64,000 bases of DNA. It comes from an uncultured Roseivirga sp. Its GTDB lineage: Bacteria > Bacteroidota > Bacteroidia > Cytophagales > Cyclobacteriaceae. The stretch covers positions 124,001-188,000 of the forward strand of contig CANLOY010000008.1 of the NCBI GenBank assembly GCA_947493005.1, read 5' to 3'. Position 1 is the first letter of the stretch. Every line of letters begins with the position of its first letter. The position numbers were made by a program, and so were the translations under genes. Positions 1-8,185 of this stretch are shown piece by piece. The notes under the pieces are model-generated. The model was not told the DNA's origin and ran no database searches. It was given only the letters and a program-made list of their open reading frames with translations.

Positions 1-1
1 G

Positions 2-322
2 TCCAAAATCCTGATTCGAAATTTAAACAATAAGACCGTCATAGCTAACGACACTTCTTCCAGCATATTGGATACTATCCATAATGAAGGTATTGATTGG
101 ATGCATGCCTGTGGGGCAAAAGGCCGTTGTACAACTTGTAAAATGATAGTTCATTCCGGAATTGAAACTTTTGGTGACGACACTGAAGCGGAAGCCAGAC
201 TGAGGGGATTGGGTAAATTGCAGGACAATGAACGTTTGGCTTGTCAAAATCATCTTTCAGGAGACATTGAGGTTAGCGTAGCTGAAAACAATAAATTTCC
301 TCACGTAGAATATTCTGAATAA
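2..322 (+). CDS. 2Fe-2S ferredoxin (5' end cut by window)
   Basis: Plant-type 2Fe-2S ferredoxin, a small soluble electron carrier. The reading frame is open from the first bases of the window, so the start codon lies at or just before base 1. The cluster motif is clear: Cys-x5-Cys-x2-Cys (CGAKGRCTTC, bases about 110-139), then a fourth Cys in LACQNH near base 240, as in adrenodoxin/plant-type folds. About 106 residues are visible, close to full length for the family. The stop is directly followed by the thymidine kinase start, so the two may be co-transcribed. The redox partner cannot be told from this window. Confidence 0.85.
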   Translation, partial: SKILIRNLNNKTVIANDTSSSILDTIHNEGIDWMHACGAKGRCTTCKMIVHSGIETFGDDTEAEARLRGLGKLQDNERLACQNHLSGDIEVSVAENNKFPHVEYSE

Positions 323-928
323 ATGTTTTTAGAGCCTCAAACCAAAATATCAGGAAAACATGCCTCGGGGAGTATAGAGGTAATATGTGGCTGCATGTTT
401 TCTGGTAAAACTGAGGAATTAATCAGAAGGCTGAGAAGGGCAAGTATAGCTAAACAAAAGGTTGAAATCTTTAAACCAGCTGTTGATACGCGATATGATG
501 AGGAAGATGTGGTGTCTCATAATAGGACAGCTATCCGGTCGACCCCTGTCCAGTTTGCTTCCGATATATTATTGTTAGCAGGTGATAGCGATGTTGTAGG
601 AGTAGATGAAGCTCAATTCTTTGACGAACAAATAGTGGATGTTTGTAGAAAACTTGCAAATAGTGGGAAGCGTGTTGTAGTAGCCGGACTCGATATGGAT
701 GCCAACGGGGAGCCCTTTGGACCTATGCCATTTTTACTGGCCATAGCCGAATTCGTTACTAAACTTCACGCCATCTGTACCATAAGTGGGTCTTTAGCTT
801 CGTTTTCTTACAAGCTAACCAACTCTGATAAAACTGTTGAACTCGGTGAGACCGATATCTATGAAGCACGAAATAGAAAGTACTTCTATGAAGGGCAAAA
901 AGAGAAAGCCAAATCAAAGAATCAATAG
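323..928 (+). CDS. tdk: thymidine kinase
   Basis: Type II thymidine kinase (201 aa), which phosphorylates thymidine to dTMP with ATP in the salvage pathway. Visible: the P-loop GCMFSGKT near residue 28, the Walker B/catalytic region VDEAQFF near residue 95, and the C-terminal lasso region. Family members usually bind a structural zinc with two Cys-x2-Cys pairs. Here the first pair reads CTIS and the second is replaced by NRKY, so three of four ligands are missing. The ATG follows the ferredoxin stop directly, and the 3' end overlaps porZ by 41 bases. The identification is firm; the zinc loss is an observation. Confidence 0.95.
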   Translation: MFLEPQTKISGKHASGSIEVICGCMFSGKTEELIRRLRRASIAKQKVEIFKPAVDTRYDEEDVVSHNRTAIRSTPVQFASDILLLAGDSDVVGVDEAQFFDEQIVDVCRKLANSGKRVVVAGLDMDANGEPFGPMPFLLAIAEFVTKLHAICTISGSLASFSYKLTNSDKTVELGETDIYEARNRKYFYEGQKEKAKSKNQ

Positions 929-3179
929 GCTTTTTCTTCATGTCCTTTTACTGTTCAGTATGCTGGTGTCCCAATCTGGATATACCCAGAATTCAGTACC
1001 CATACTAGGTTGGAGAACTCATTTCAGTTACAACAACATTATAGACATAACCAGCGGTGATAACAAGGTGTTTGCTGCTACTTCAAATGCACTGTTCTAT
1101 ACAGATGAAGAAGACAATAGCACCAATTTAATCAATAAAAATACCGGCCTGTCTGATGTTGGAATTGGAGCCATTGCCTTTGATGAAACCAGTAAACAAC
1201 TGGTCATTGCCTATATAAATGGAAATCTTGACTTCTGGTCAGAAAACTCCATAACCAACGTCAAAACAATTAAAGAGGCAGACTTGGCAACAAGTAAGCG
1301 CCTGAGACATATAGAATCGTTTGGTAACAAGCTATATATCTCCGGTGATCTGGGTATTGTTGTCTATGATCTGAATAGGTCTGAAATTGTTGAAAGCTAC
1401 AGAAACCTTGGAACCAATGGAGAACCGCTCATTATTTACCAAACTATTTTTGCTAATGACAGCATTTATGCGATTTCCGAAAATGGTATTCTATCAGCAA
1501 GTCTGGATAACTCCATTAACAAGCAGGATTTCAATAATTGGGAAAGGACATTAACTAGTATTCGTTTTCAGGGTATCACAGCCTTGAATGGTGAACTATT
1601 CGCTAGTGCCGATTCTGATCTATTCTCATATCAGAATGGGAATTGGACATTTGAACAAAATCTTGGTGAGAACATAAATGCACTAGACTTTATATCTGCT
1701 GATCAGCTATACATACTCACGGAAAGCAAACTTTCTCTTAGAAGCTCTAATACAGGTATAAGCACACTCTATAATGCTTCCACCCAAAACCAGAAATTGA
1801 ATGATGTCCATAGAGCTAACAACTCAACCTGGCTTGCATCCTCAGATAATGGTCTTCTTCAATTCAATTCGTTTAGTGCTGACCCAACAATCATAAAGCC
1901 CCAAGGTCCATCTTCAGATATAAATATTAAGCCTGCCTTATTCAATAGTCAAATACATTGGATCAGCGAAGGAATCAATGGAAGCATTTCAAAATTGGAT
2001 TTAGAAGATCAGCTATGGTCCTTTTTCGGTACCAAAGATTCTGACGGTAACTATATACAGCACTTGACTGGCTTAGATTTTGGAATAGTAGATAACACGA
2101 CTATTCAGTCACCTTTATTCGCCTCTTTTGATAAAGGCCTGTTCTTTGGCGGAAACTCCATTTCCCCTTCAACCAGCATTAACAATTCGTTCTCTGCCAC
2201 AAGTCCTCTTCCTGCTCCGGGAGGCTCATTTAATATTACTTCAATTGCATCTGACAATACTCCTTTGTTGTGGGTCACTACTTCAGGTTTCACCAACCTG
2301 CTATATTCCTGGAACCCTGCTTCGGACGAGTGGGCTAATTATAGCTTAAGGTCTTCCATTGCTCCTTATCCTACAGACTTACTAATCTCACCAGACGGAC
2401 ATAAATGGATGAGTATTGAGCCATCGAAAGGCGGAGGTATTGTTGTGCTTGACGAAAGCACTTTGAGAGAAAGGCACTTAAATACAAATGGAGGTCAGGG
2501 CGGTCTTCCTGGTTCAGAAGTCACTGCAATGGTTGTAGATCAGGACTTCTTCGTTTGGATTGGGACTAATCAGGGTATTGCATTCTTTCCAAACCCATCC
2601 ATTGTGCTGGAAAATCAAGCCATTACTGCCAATGTGCCAATCTTTGAAAACAGATTGCTCTTAAGGGAAGAATTCATTACTGAGATTGCTATTGACCCTG
2701 CCAATCGAAAATGGTTTGGTACCAGAAATAATGGCCTCTGGCTATTTAATGAAGCAGGAGAAGAATTAGTTTATCATTTCACTTCAGCCAACAGTCCTCT
2801 ACCTTCAAATAATATAAAGTCGCTCTATATAGACCCTCCTTCAGGAGAACTGTTCATTGGAACGGATAAGGGCATGGTCTCTTTCAGAAGTGATGCTACC
2901 CAAGGTACAAACAAGCATACCAATGTTAAACTTTACCCCAACCCGGTAAACCCATCTTTTCAGGGCAATGTAGTAATCAATGGACTTGTTAATAATGCGC
3001 TAGTTAAGATTACAGATGTTTCTGGAAAACTAGTCAGAGAAACACGCGCTAACGGAAGTACAGCTTTATGGAATACCAGAGATATTAATGGAAAGCGAGT
3101 CAGTTCCGGTGTCTATCTGGTCTTTAGTTCGAGTGCCGATGGTACTGAAACTTATGTGGGTAAAATTGTTGTCATCTAA
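888..3179 (+). CDS. porZ: PorZ, type IX secretion beta-propeller protein
   Basis: PorZ-type protein (763 aa) of the T9SS cell-surface attachment complex; in Porphyromonas PorZ binds anionic LPS and helps deliver it to the PorU sortase. The ATG at 888 is chosen over one at 837 because it gives a basic N-region followed by a hydrophobic signal peptide ([16 protein letters not shown]). The body shows repeated propeller motifs such as [25 protein letters not shown] and [12 protein letters not shown], as in two-component-regulator propellers. The C-terminus (about 679-763), starting LYPNPVNP, is a T9SS type A sorting domain. It overlaps tdk by 41 bases and touches recO (TAATG). Confidence 0.88.
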   Translation: MKGKKRKPNQRINRLFLHVLLLFSMLVSQSGYTQNSVPILGWRTHFSYNNIIDITSGDNKVFAATSNALFYTDEEDNSTNLINKNTGLSDVGIGAIAFDETSKQLVIAYINGNLDFWSENSITNVKTIKEADLATSKRLRHIESFGNKLYISGDLGIVVYDLNRSEIVESYRNLGTNGEPLIIYQTIFANDSIYAISENGILSASLDNSINKQDFNNWERTLTSIRFQGITALNGELFASADSDLFSYQNGNWTFEQNLGENINALDFISADQLYILTESKLSLRSSNTGISTLYNASTQNQKLNDVHRANNSTWLASSDNGLLQFNSFSADPTIIKPQGPSSDINIKPALFNSQIHWISEGINGSISKLDLEDQLWSFFGTKDSDGNYIQHLTGLDFGIVDNTTIQSPLFASFDKGLFFGGNSISPSTSINNSFSATSPLPAPGGSFNITSIASDNTPLLWVTTSGFTNLLYSWNPASDEWANYSLRSSIAPYPTDLLISPDGHKWMSIEPSKGGGIVVLDESTLRERHLNTNGGQGGLPGSEVTAMVVDQDFFVWIGTNQGIAFFPNPSIVLENQAITANVPIFENRLLLREEFITEIAIDPANRKWFGTRNNGLWLFNEAGEELVYHFTSANSPLPSNNIKSLYIDPPSGELFIGTDKGMVSFRSDATQGTNKHTNVKLYPNPVNPSFQGNVVINGLVNNALVKITDVSGKLVRETRANGSTALWNTRDINGKRVSSGVYLVFSSSADGTETYVGKIVVI

Positions 3180-3871
3180 TGCTATATCAAACCAAAGGCA
3201 TAGTCTTCAGCACGATTAAGTTTAAAGAAACTTCGATTATTGCCCGAATCTTCACCAAGTCCTTTGGCATGCAGTCTTACATTGTCAATGGTGTTAGAAG
3301 TCAGCGATCGAAAGGCAAAACTGCCTTGTATCAGCCACTTTCATTACTTGATATGGTGGTTTATAACAAAGAAGGGAAAGATATTCAGCGAATTTCAGAA
3401 GCTAAATTCGCTTACACCTTTTCTGAAATTCCATTTGATCCAACCAAAAGAACTATTGGAATATTTCTAACCGAGATTTTTGGTAAAGTATTAAGGGAGG
3501 AGTCTGAAAACTCCGACTTATTTGATTTCCTTTATCACTCCCTTGAATTGTTCGATCATTTAAAAGAAGGGGTATCCAATTTCCATTTACAAATATTATT
3601 GAAAGCCACTCATCTGCTAGGTTTTGGGCCTGAAAAAGCGGATAGCCTTATTCATCAACTCAGCGAATCTGGATTTCATTTCAGCACACTGGAGGGAGAA
3701 AAAGAGCTTATAGATCAGTTGATCAACGCGAATTATGGAGGCTCATTAAATATGAGTAACACCTTTAGAAGAGAACTTCTCGATCACATTATTAAATTCT
3801 ATAAGATCCATTCGGGAAACCTGAAAGAGATCAAGTCTTTGAACATACTCAAAGTCATACTGACTACCTGA
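3179..3871 (+). CDS. recO: DNA repair protein RecO
   Basis: RecO (230 aa), which anneals single strands and works with RecR to load RecA in the RecF recombination pathway. The N-terminal OB fold begins with YQTKGIVFSTIKFKETSIIARIF-type sequence, including the family signature GIVF...KETS. It is followed by an all-helical domain that includes LLKATHLLGFGPEKAD. The ATG shares one base with the porZ stop, so the two genes are translationally coupled. The length is normal. No clear Cys zinc motif is visible, as in many Bacteroidetes RecO proteins. Confidence 0.92.
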   Translation: MLYQTKGIVFSTIKFKETSIIARIFTKSFGMQSYIVNGVRSQRSKGKTALYQPLSLLDMVVYNKEGKDIQRISEAKFAYTFSEIPFDPTKRTIGIFLTEIFGKVLREESENSDLFDFLYHSLELFDHLKEGVSNFHLQILLKATHLLGFGPEKADSLIHQLSESGFHFSTLEGEKELIDQLINANYGGSLNMSNTFRRELLDHIIKFYKIHSGNLKEIKSLNILKVILTT

Positions 3872-3913
3872 TTTTCCTATATAATTATTAATTTCGATGT
3901 AAAATAAGATAAG

Positions 3914-4888
3914 ATGAGCACTAAACTATACGATGAAATTCCATCTTTAGATCTTGCTGATTTCACCAGTGGAGATGAATCTAAAAAAGAAGCCTTTATT
4001 CAGGCCTTAGGCGATGCATACAATAATATTGGTTTCGTTGCTATAAAAAACCATGGGCTCACCGATGAAATGACATCAAAATTATACAACACCATTAAGC
4101 AGTTTTTTGGTTTGCCGGATGATGTCAAACAAAAGTATGAAGTGCCTGAGCTAGCAGGGCAAAGAGGATACATTGGAAAGGGGAAAGAGCATGCTAAAGG
4201 ACGAACTACCGGAGACCTTAAGGAATTCTATCACGTTGGTCAGAATGTAACAGACGGAGATGCTATCAAGGCAGAATATCCCGATAACATCTGGCCTGAA
4301 GAGCTTCCTGAAATGGAAGAAATTGGCCTGTATGTTTATAAAACACTGGAGTCTACAGGAATGAAAATGCTTCAGGCTATTGCACTTTATTTAGGCTTAG
4401 ATGAGCATTATTTTGATAATAAGGTACACAACGGAAATAGTATTTTAAGACCCATACATTACTTCCCGATTGAAAACCCAGACGAAGTTCCTGCTGATGC
4501 TGTAAGAGCAGCAGAGCATGGTGACATTAACCTGATAACGCTGCTTATGGGTGCGAGTGCTGATGGTTTACAGGTATTAAGAAGAGACAATAAGTGGATT
4601 CCAATAACAGCACTGCCTGATCAGATTATTGTTAATGTGGGCGATATGCTTTCACGCCATACCAATAATAAACTAAAATCTACAATCCACAGAGTAGTTA
4701 ACCCGCCTAAAGAATTGATGAAAACCTCAAGGTTCTCCATTCCTTTCTTTATGCATCCAAGAGCCGACATGGATTTATCTGTACTTCAAAACTGTGTGGA
4801 TGACGAAAATCCTAAAAAATACGATGATATCACTGCGGGTGAATTTCTCGAGCAAAGGTTGGCAGAAATAGGCTTAAGAAAGAAATAG
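3914..4888 (+). CDS. isopenicillin-N-synthase-family 2OG-Fe(II) oxygenase
   Basis: Soluble non-haem iron dioxygenase (324 aa) of the isopenicillin N synthase family; these hydroxylate or desaturate small molecules using 2-oxoglutarate. The N-terminal DIOX_N region spans about residues 8-120. The iron-binding facial triad is visible as His202-x-Asp204 (EHGDINL) and His259 (STIHRVVNP). The co-substrate-binding Arg273-x-Ser275 (RFSIPFF) is also present. The gene stands alone after recO with a 42-base gap and is followed 9 bases later by chrA. The substrate is unknown and the neighbours give no clear hint. Confidence 0.88.
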   Translation: MSTKLYDEIPSLDLADFTSGDESKKEAFIQALGDAYNNIGFVAIKNHGLTDEMTSKLYNTIKQFFGLPDDVKQKYEVPELAGQRGYIGKGKEHAKGRTTGDLKEFYHVGQNVTDGDAIKAEYPDNIWPEELPEMEEIGLYVYKTLESTGMKMLQAIALYLGLDEHYFDNKVHNGNSILRPIHYFPIENPDEVPADAVRAAEHGDINLITLLMGASADGLQVLRRDNKWIPITALPDQIIVNVGDMLSRHTNNKLKSTIHRVVNPPKELMKTSRFSIPFFMHPRADMDLSVLQNCVDDENPKKYDDITAGEFLEQRLAEIGLRKK

Positions 4889-4897
4889 GCCTTAATC

Positions 4898-6076
4898 ATG
4901 GCGATTAAGAGAATTAGATACTTCATCTTTCTTAAAGATGTATTGCTTCTTGCGCTGACTGCCTTTGGTGGTCCTCAGGCACATATCGCCATGCTAATTA
5001 AAATAATGGTAGAAAAAAGGGGCTACCTGACGGAAGAAGAGTTAATTGAACTCAATGCACTTTGTCAGATTTTACCAGGCCCTACATCTACACAAACAGT
5101 AACTGCCATTGGATTCAGGATTGGAGGAGCCAATCTGGCCTATTTAACGCTTCTAATTTGGATGATTCCAGCCGTTACGCTGATGACTACAGCGGCTATA
5201 CTCATTAATACGTATCAGACTAATAATTTCAGTCTGGAATTCACAAAATTCATACAGCCTATGGCTGTGGGCTTTGTTAGTTATGGAGCTTATACAATTG
5301 CTTCAAAAGTAATTAATACTAAGACTGCAGGAGCCTTAATGGCGCTTTCAGCCATAGTAACTTATTTTATTTCAAAGCCTGCGGCCTTACCCATAGTACT
5401 GGTTTTTGCTGGCGCTATGACAGCCTTTAAGTATAAAAAGCAAGAGATTGAAGTAAAGGAAAAGGTCAAAATTAAATGGGGAAACTTCACACTCTGGGGC
5501 TTAGTATTAGTGGTCGCTGCTCTTGTAGGTGCCTTCACACAAGACAGGTTTGTCTTACTCTTTGAGAACTTCTATAGAAATGGAAGTCTAATATTTGGTG
5601 GTGGCCAGGTATTGATTCCTTTTTTAAATACTGAGTTCGTTGAATTCAAAAGCTACCTTTCTTCTGAGGAGTTTCTTTCGGGTTTAGCCATGGTGCAAAC
5701 TGTTCCTGGTCCGGTATTTTCTGTGAGTTCATTTGTAGGGGCACTCTCTGTCCGAGACCTGGGTATTGGAGGACAAATACTAGCTGGGTTTGTTTCAGCA
5801 TGCGGTATTTTCCTACCAGGAACCTTTCTTATATTCTTTGTGATTCGATTTTGGGACAGTTTGAAAAAGTATCGAGTGGTAAGAGCCTCATTAGAAGGGA
5901 TAAATGCCGCAAGTGCGGGTATGGTAGCTGCAGCTGCATTTCTGCTTTTTGAGCCCATTGAAAGCTCCGTACTCAATGTTTCAGTTGTAATTGGTACGTT
6001 CATCTTGTTGACCTATACCAAGGTACCACCACCATTGATTATTATTGCCGGGCTACTGGCAGGCTTTCTTATTTAG
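4898..6076 (+). CDS. chrA: chromate transporter family protein (ChrA, two-domain)
   Basis: Inner-membrane CHR-superfamily transporter (392 aa), of the kind linked to chromate/sulfate efflux. Both halves of a long-chain ChrA are visible. The N-terminal half has FGGPQAHIAM and LPGPTSTQTVTAIG; the C-terminal half has FGGGQVLIPFL and VPGPVFSVSSFVG. Each half carries about five to six hydrophobic segments. The two halves look like an ancient internal duplication. The gene ends one base before the convergent LD-carboxypeptidase gene. Real chromate transport is inferred from the family only; many CHR proteins are untested. Confidence 0.9.
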   Translation: MAIKRIRYFIFLKDVLLLALTAFGGPQAHIAMLIKIMVEKRGYLTEEELIELNALCQILPGPTSTQTVTAIGFRIGGANLAYLTLLIWMIPAVTLMTTAAILINTYQTNNFSLEFTKFIQPMAVGFVSYGAYTIASKVINTKTAGALMALSAIVTYFISKPAALPIVLVFAGAMTAFKYKKQEIEVKEKVKIKWGNFTLWGLVLVVAALVGAFTQDRFVLLFENFYRNGSLIFGGGQVLIPFLNTEFVEFKSYLSSEEFLSGLAMVQTVPGPVFSVSSFVGALSVRDLGIGGQILAGFVSACGIFLPGTFLIFFVIRFWDSLKKYRVVRASLEGINAASAGMVAAAAFLLFEPIESSVLNVSVVIGTFILLTYTKVPPPLIIIAGLLAGFLI

Positions 6077-6970
6077 CTACTGAAAGTACTTCAGTTTTAA
6101 CTTATTCGTGCTTACTTCCATTTCTACATCCAGCCCTATCACAAGAGGAAGGTTTCGCTGCTCATGCCCTGCCTCTAAGCCAACTGCTACGGGGATATTC
6201 AATGGCTTCAGATAACTCATCAGGATTTCCTCCACAGACTCTGAAAAGTACTTTTGAGTATCAGTAATGCTACTGAAATTCCCTATGATTACTCCAGAGA
6301 GTCCCTCGAGTTTTCCGCAGCGTTTAAGTTTGTTCATCATTCTATCCACACTATACTTAGCTTCCCCCACTTCTTCCAGAAACAATATGTTACCGTCTGT
6401 TTCTATCTCGTTCGAAGCCCCAATAGATTCATAAATCATAGAGAGATTACCTCCAGTAATTCTCCCAGTGGTCACCCCTGAAATACTCAGATTAGTTAAT
6501 AAAGGAAAACCAAAGTCGAGCTTACCAAATAGTAGATCGCGTAAGGATTCGTCTGATAATTTGTCCTGACCCAAAGTCATACATACTGGGCCATGAATAG
6601 CTGGTACCTCCAAAACCGAAGCCTGAAGAGTTATGCTAGTCAGGTCACTAAATCCAACTAACCATTTCGGAGAGTGGATAAAAGAAGAAAAGTCAATTGA
6701 ATCAATAATTCTTGTGGTGCCATAGCCTCCTCTAGCGAAGATGATTGCTCTTATTTCAGGATTGTCTAATGCTGTTTGTATATCTTCCCTTCTTTCTTCA
6801 TCCGTACCAGCAAAGTATCCGTTCCGCTCATGGAGGCTTTTACCTAAAACAACATTGAGCCCCCAGGACTCAAGCCGTTCAATGCCTTGTTCAATTGATA
6901 CTTCAAGTCGTTTGGCAGTGGCAACAACAGCTACAGAATCACCCTGCTTTAAGAATGGTGGAAGCTTCAT
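6077..6970 (-). CDS. LD-carboxypeptidase, peptidase family S66
   Basis: Cytoplasmic L,D-carboxypeptidase (297 aa) that trims D-Ala from recycled muropeptide tetrapeptides; microcin-C-resistance MccF enzymes belong to the same family. The nucleophile is Ser108 in VGFSDLTSI. The catalytic Glu lies in LFLEEVGEA and the His in GLEAGHEQRNLP, the S66 Ser-Glu-His triad. The oxyanion-hole motif ARGGYGTTRI is also visible. It is convergent with chrA with no gap, and its start follows the skp terminator. Murein recycling is the likeliest role. Confidence 0.92.
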   Translation of the reverse strand: MKLPPFLKQGDSVAVVATAKRLEVSIEQGIERLESWGLNVVLGKSLHERNGYFAGTDEERREDIQTALDNPEIRAIIFARGGYGTTRIIDSIDFSSFIHSPKWLVGFSDLTSITLQASVLEVPAIHGPVCMTLGQDKLSDESLRDLLFGKLDFGFPLLTNLSISGVTTGRITGGNLSMIYESIGASNEIETDGNILFLEEVGEAKYSVDRMMNKLKRCGKLEGLSGVIIGNFSSITDTQKYFSESVEEILMSYLKPLNIPVAVGLEAGHEQRNLPLVIGLDVEMEVSTNKLKLKYFQ

Positions 6971-6981
6971 AACTACAAAAT

Positions 6982-7011
6982 AAAAAACCTCTTCGTTTGA
7001 AGAGGTTTTTT
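6982..7011 (-). terminator. intrinsic terminator after skp genes
   Basis: Perfect inverted repeat: a 13-base arm at 6982-6994, a 4-base loop (gttt), and a complementary arm at 6999-7011. The stem is cctcttc/gaagagg flanked by A6 and T6 runs, so it can work in both directions. It lies 20 bases after the skp stop on the minus strand, as expected for the end of the uppS-bamA-skp-skp operon. Confidence 0.85.
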
Positions 7012-7030
7012 AAGTGCATTTTATAAAATC

Positions 7031-7624
7031 TTAATTGCCGTTACCAGTGTCAGTACTTGTAGTTCCTGTAGCAGGGTCACCTGGTTTTGGTTGCTCAGGC
7101 ATTTGAACACCTAGCTTAGCAAATACAGCTTCAGTAATGTTAAGGCTTTCGTCAGCAGCTAAAACAATACCGTCATTAGTAGCGGTTCTCATATTTAAGA
7201 TCATTGCAAACCCCTTCTCTTTTCTTACTTCATCAATTGCCGTTTGCACTTTGGCAAATACGGGATTCATCAAACTCGCCTCTTTTGCACTTAATGACTG
7301 TCTAGCTTGAGCAGTATAAGTATCCAAGTCTTGAGAAAGCTTAATTAACTCATTATTTCTCTCTTGAAGTACAGTTTGATTAGCGTTAGGCTGTTGAGCC
7401 ATTTGTCTCAATTCGTCTGTTTTTGTTTGAATGGTGGTTTGTTTAGCAGTTACCTGAGTTTCCAACTGCCCTCTGAAAGTGGATAATTCAGAATTGATAC
7501 CAGCCATTTCTGGCATGTTAAAAACTATGAAGTCAATGTAAGTATACCCAACCTTGAATTCCTGTGCCTGCGTTGCTCCATAAATAAAAAGTGCAACTAC
7601 CATCGTCAATAATCTACGATTCAT
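7031..7624 (-). CDS. OmpH/Skp-family periplasmic chaperone (copy 2)
   Basis: Skp/OmpH-like chaperone (197 aa) that holds unfolded outer-membrane proteins in the periplasm before BamA inserts them. The signal peptide (MNRRLLTMVVALFIYGATQA) is followed by Gln. A long coiled-coil-prone region rich in Gln, Lys and Glu spans about residues 40-125. The tail is Pro/Gly/Thr-rich (PKPGDPATG). It is the last gene of the bamA operon, 26 bases after the first skp copy. Two tandem skp copies after bamA are usual in Bacteroidota. Confidence 0.88.
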   Translation of the reverse strand: MNRRLLTMVVALFIYGATQAQEFKVGYTYIDFIVFNMPEMAGINSELSTFRGQLETQVTAKQTTIQTKTDELRQMAQQPNANQTVLQERNNELIKLSQDLDTYTAQARQSLSAKEASLMNPVFAKVQTAIDEVRKEKGFAMILNMRTATNDGIVLAADESLNITEAVFAKLGVQMPEQPKPGDPATGTTSTDTGNGN

Positions 7625-7650
7625 GATTCCTCTATTTAATGTTTTGTTTC

Positions 7651-8184
7651 TTAATTCTCTTTAATACCTAATTCTTCTAACACGAACTCTGTATAGTCAT
7701 GAACTGGATTAGAATAAGCTATACCTACATCGGCAGCCTTATCAAATAAATAATCCAAGCCATATTTTTTGGCAATTACTTCCACCGCTTTATTCACTTT
7801 GTTGCGGATTGGAAGCAACAGCTCATCTATTTTTTTAAAGTAGAGTCCATTGTACCCAAAAAGCTCCGTATTCCTTTTGAGTGCTTCGTTTTGTTTTTCA
7901 AGGATTTCTTTCTCCTTGTCTTTTTTCATCTCAGCAGTCAAAAGTACTTCGGTTGCTCTGAGCTCTGCTCGCATCTTCTCTACTTCATCATACAAACTCC
8001 GTACCTCTTTGTCATAAGTACCTGCCAGTGCCTCAATTTCTTTCTGCTTTTCAGCATATTCAGGCATTTTACCCAGTACAAATTCTGAGTCATAATGACC
8101 AAATTTCTGAGCCATTACCGCTTGAGAAGGCGCAAAGTTAAAGATTAATGCTAAGATTACTACGTTTGGAAATATTTTGTACAT
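7651..8184 (-). CDS. OmpH/Skp-family periplasmic chaperone (copy 1)
   Basis: Skp/OmpH-like chaperone (177 aa). The signal peptide ends AVMA with Gln following (AVMAQKFGHYDSEFVLGKMP). The start of the mature part, with its FVLGKMPEY motif, is typical of Bacteroidetes OmpH. A strongly charged helical region at about 45-120 is the expected coiled-coil tentacle. The gene starts one base after the bamA stop, so the two are surely co-transcribed. It acts in the periplasm as a holdase for outer-membrane proteins. Confidence 0.88.
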   Translation of the reverse strand: MYKIFPNVVILALIFNFAPSQAVMAQKFGHYDSEFVLGKMPEYAEKQKEIEALAGTYDKEVRSLYDEVEKMRAELRATEVLLTAEMKKDKEKEILEKQNEALKRNTELFGYNGLYFKKIDELLLPIRNKVNKAVEVIAKKYGLDYLFDKAADVGIAYSNPVHDYTEFVLEELGIKEN

Positions 8185-8185
8185 G

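Noticed and set aside
837-887. Earlier ATG for porZ at 837
   Set aside because: It would add 17 residues before a good signal peptide and deepen the overlap with tdk; the ATG at 888 fits better.
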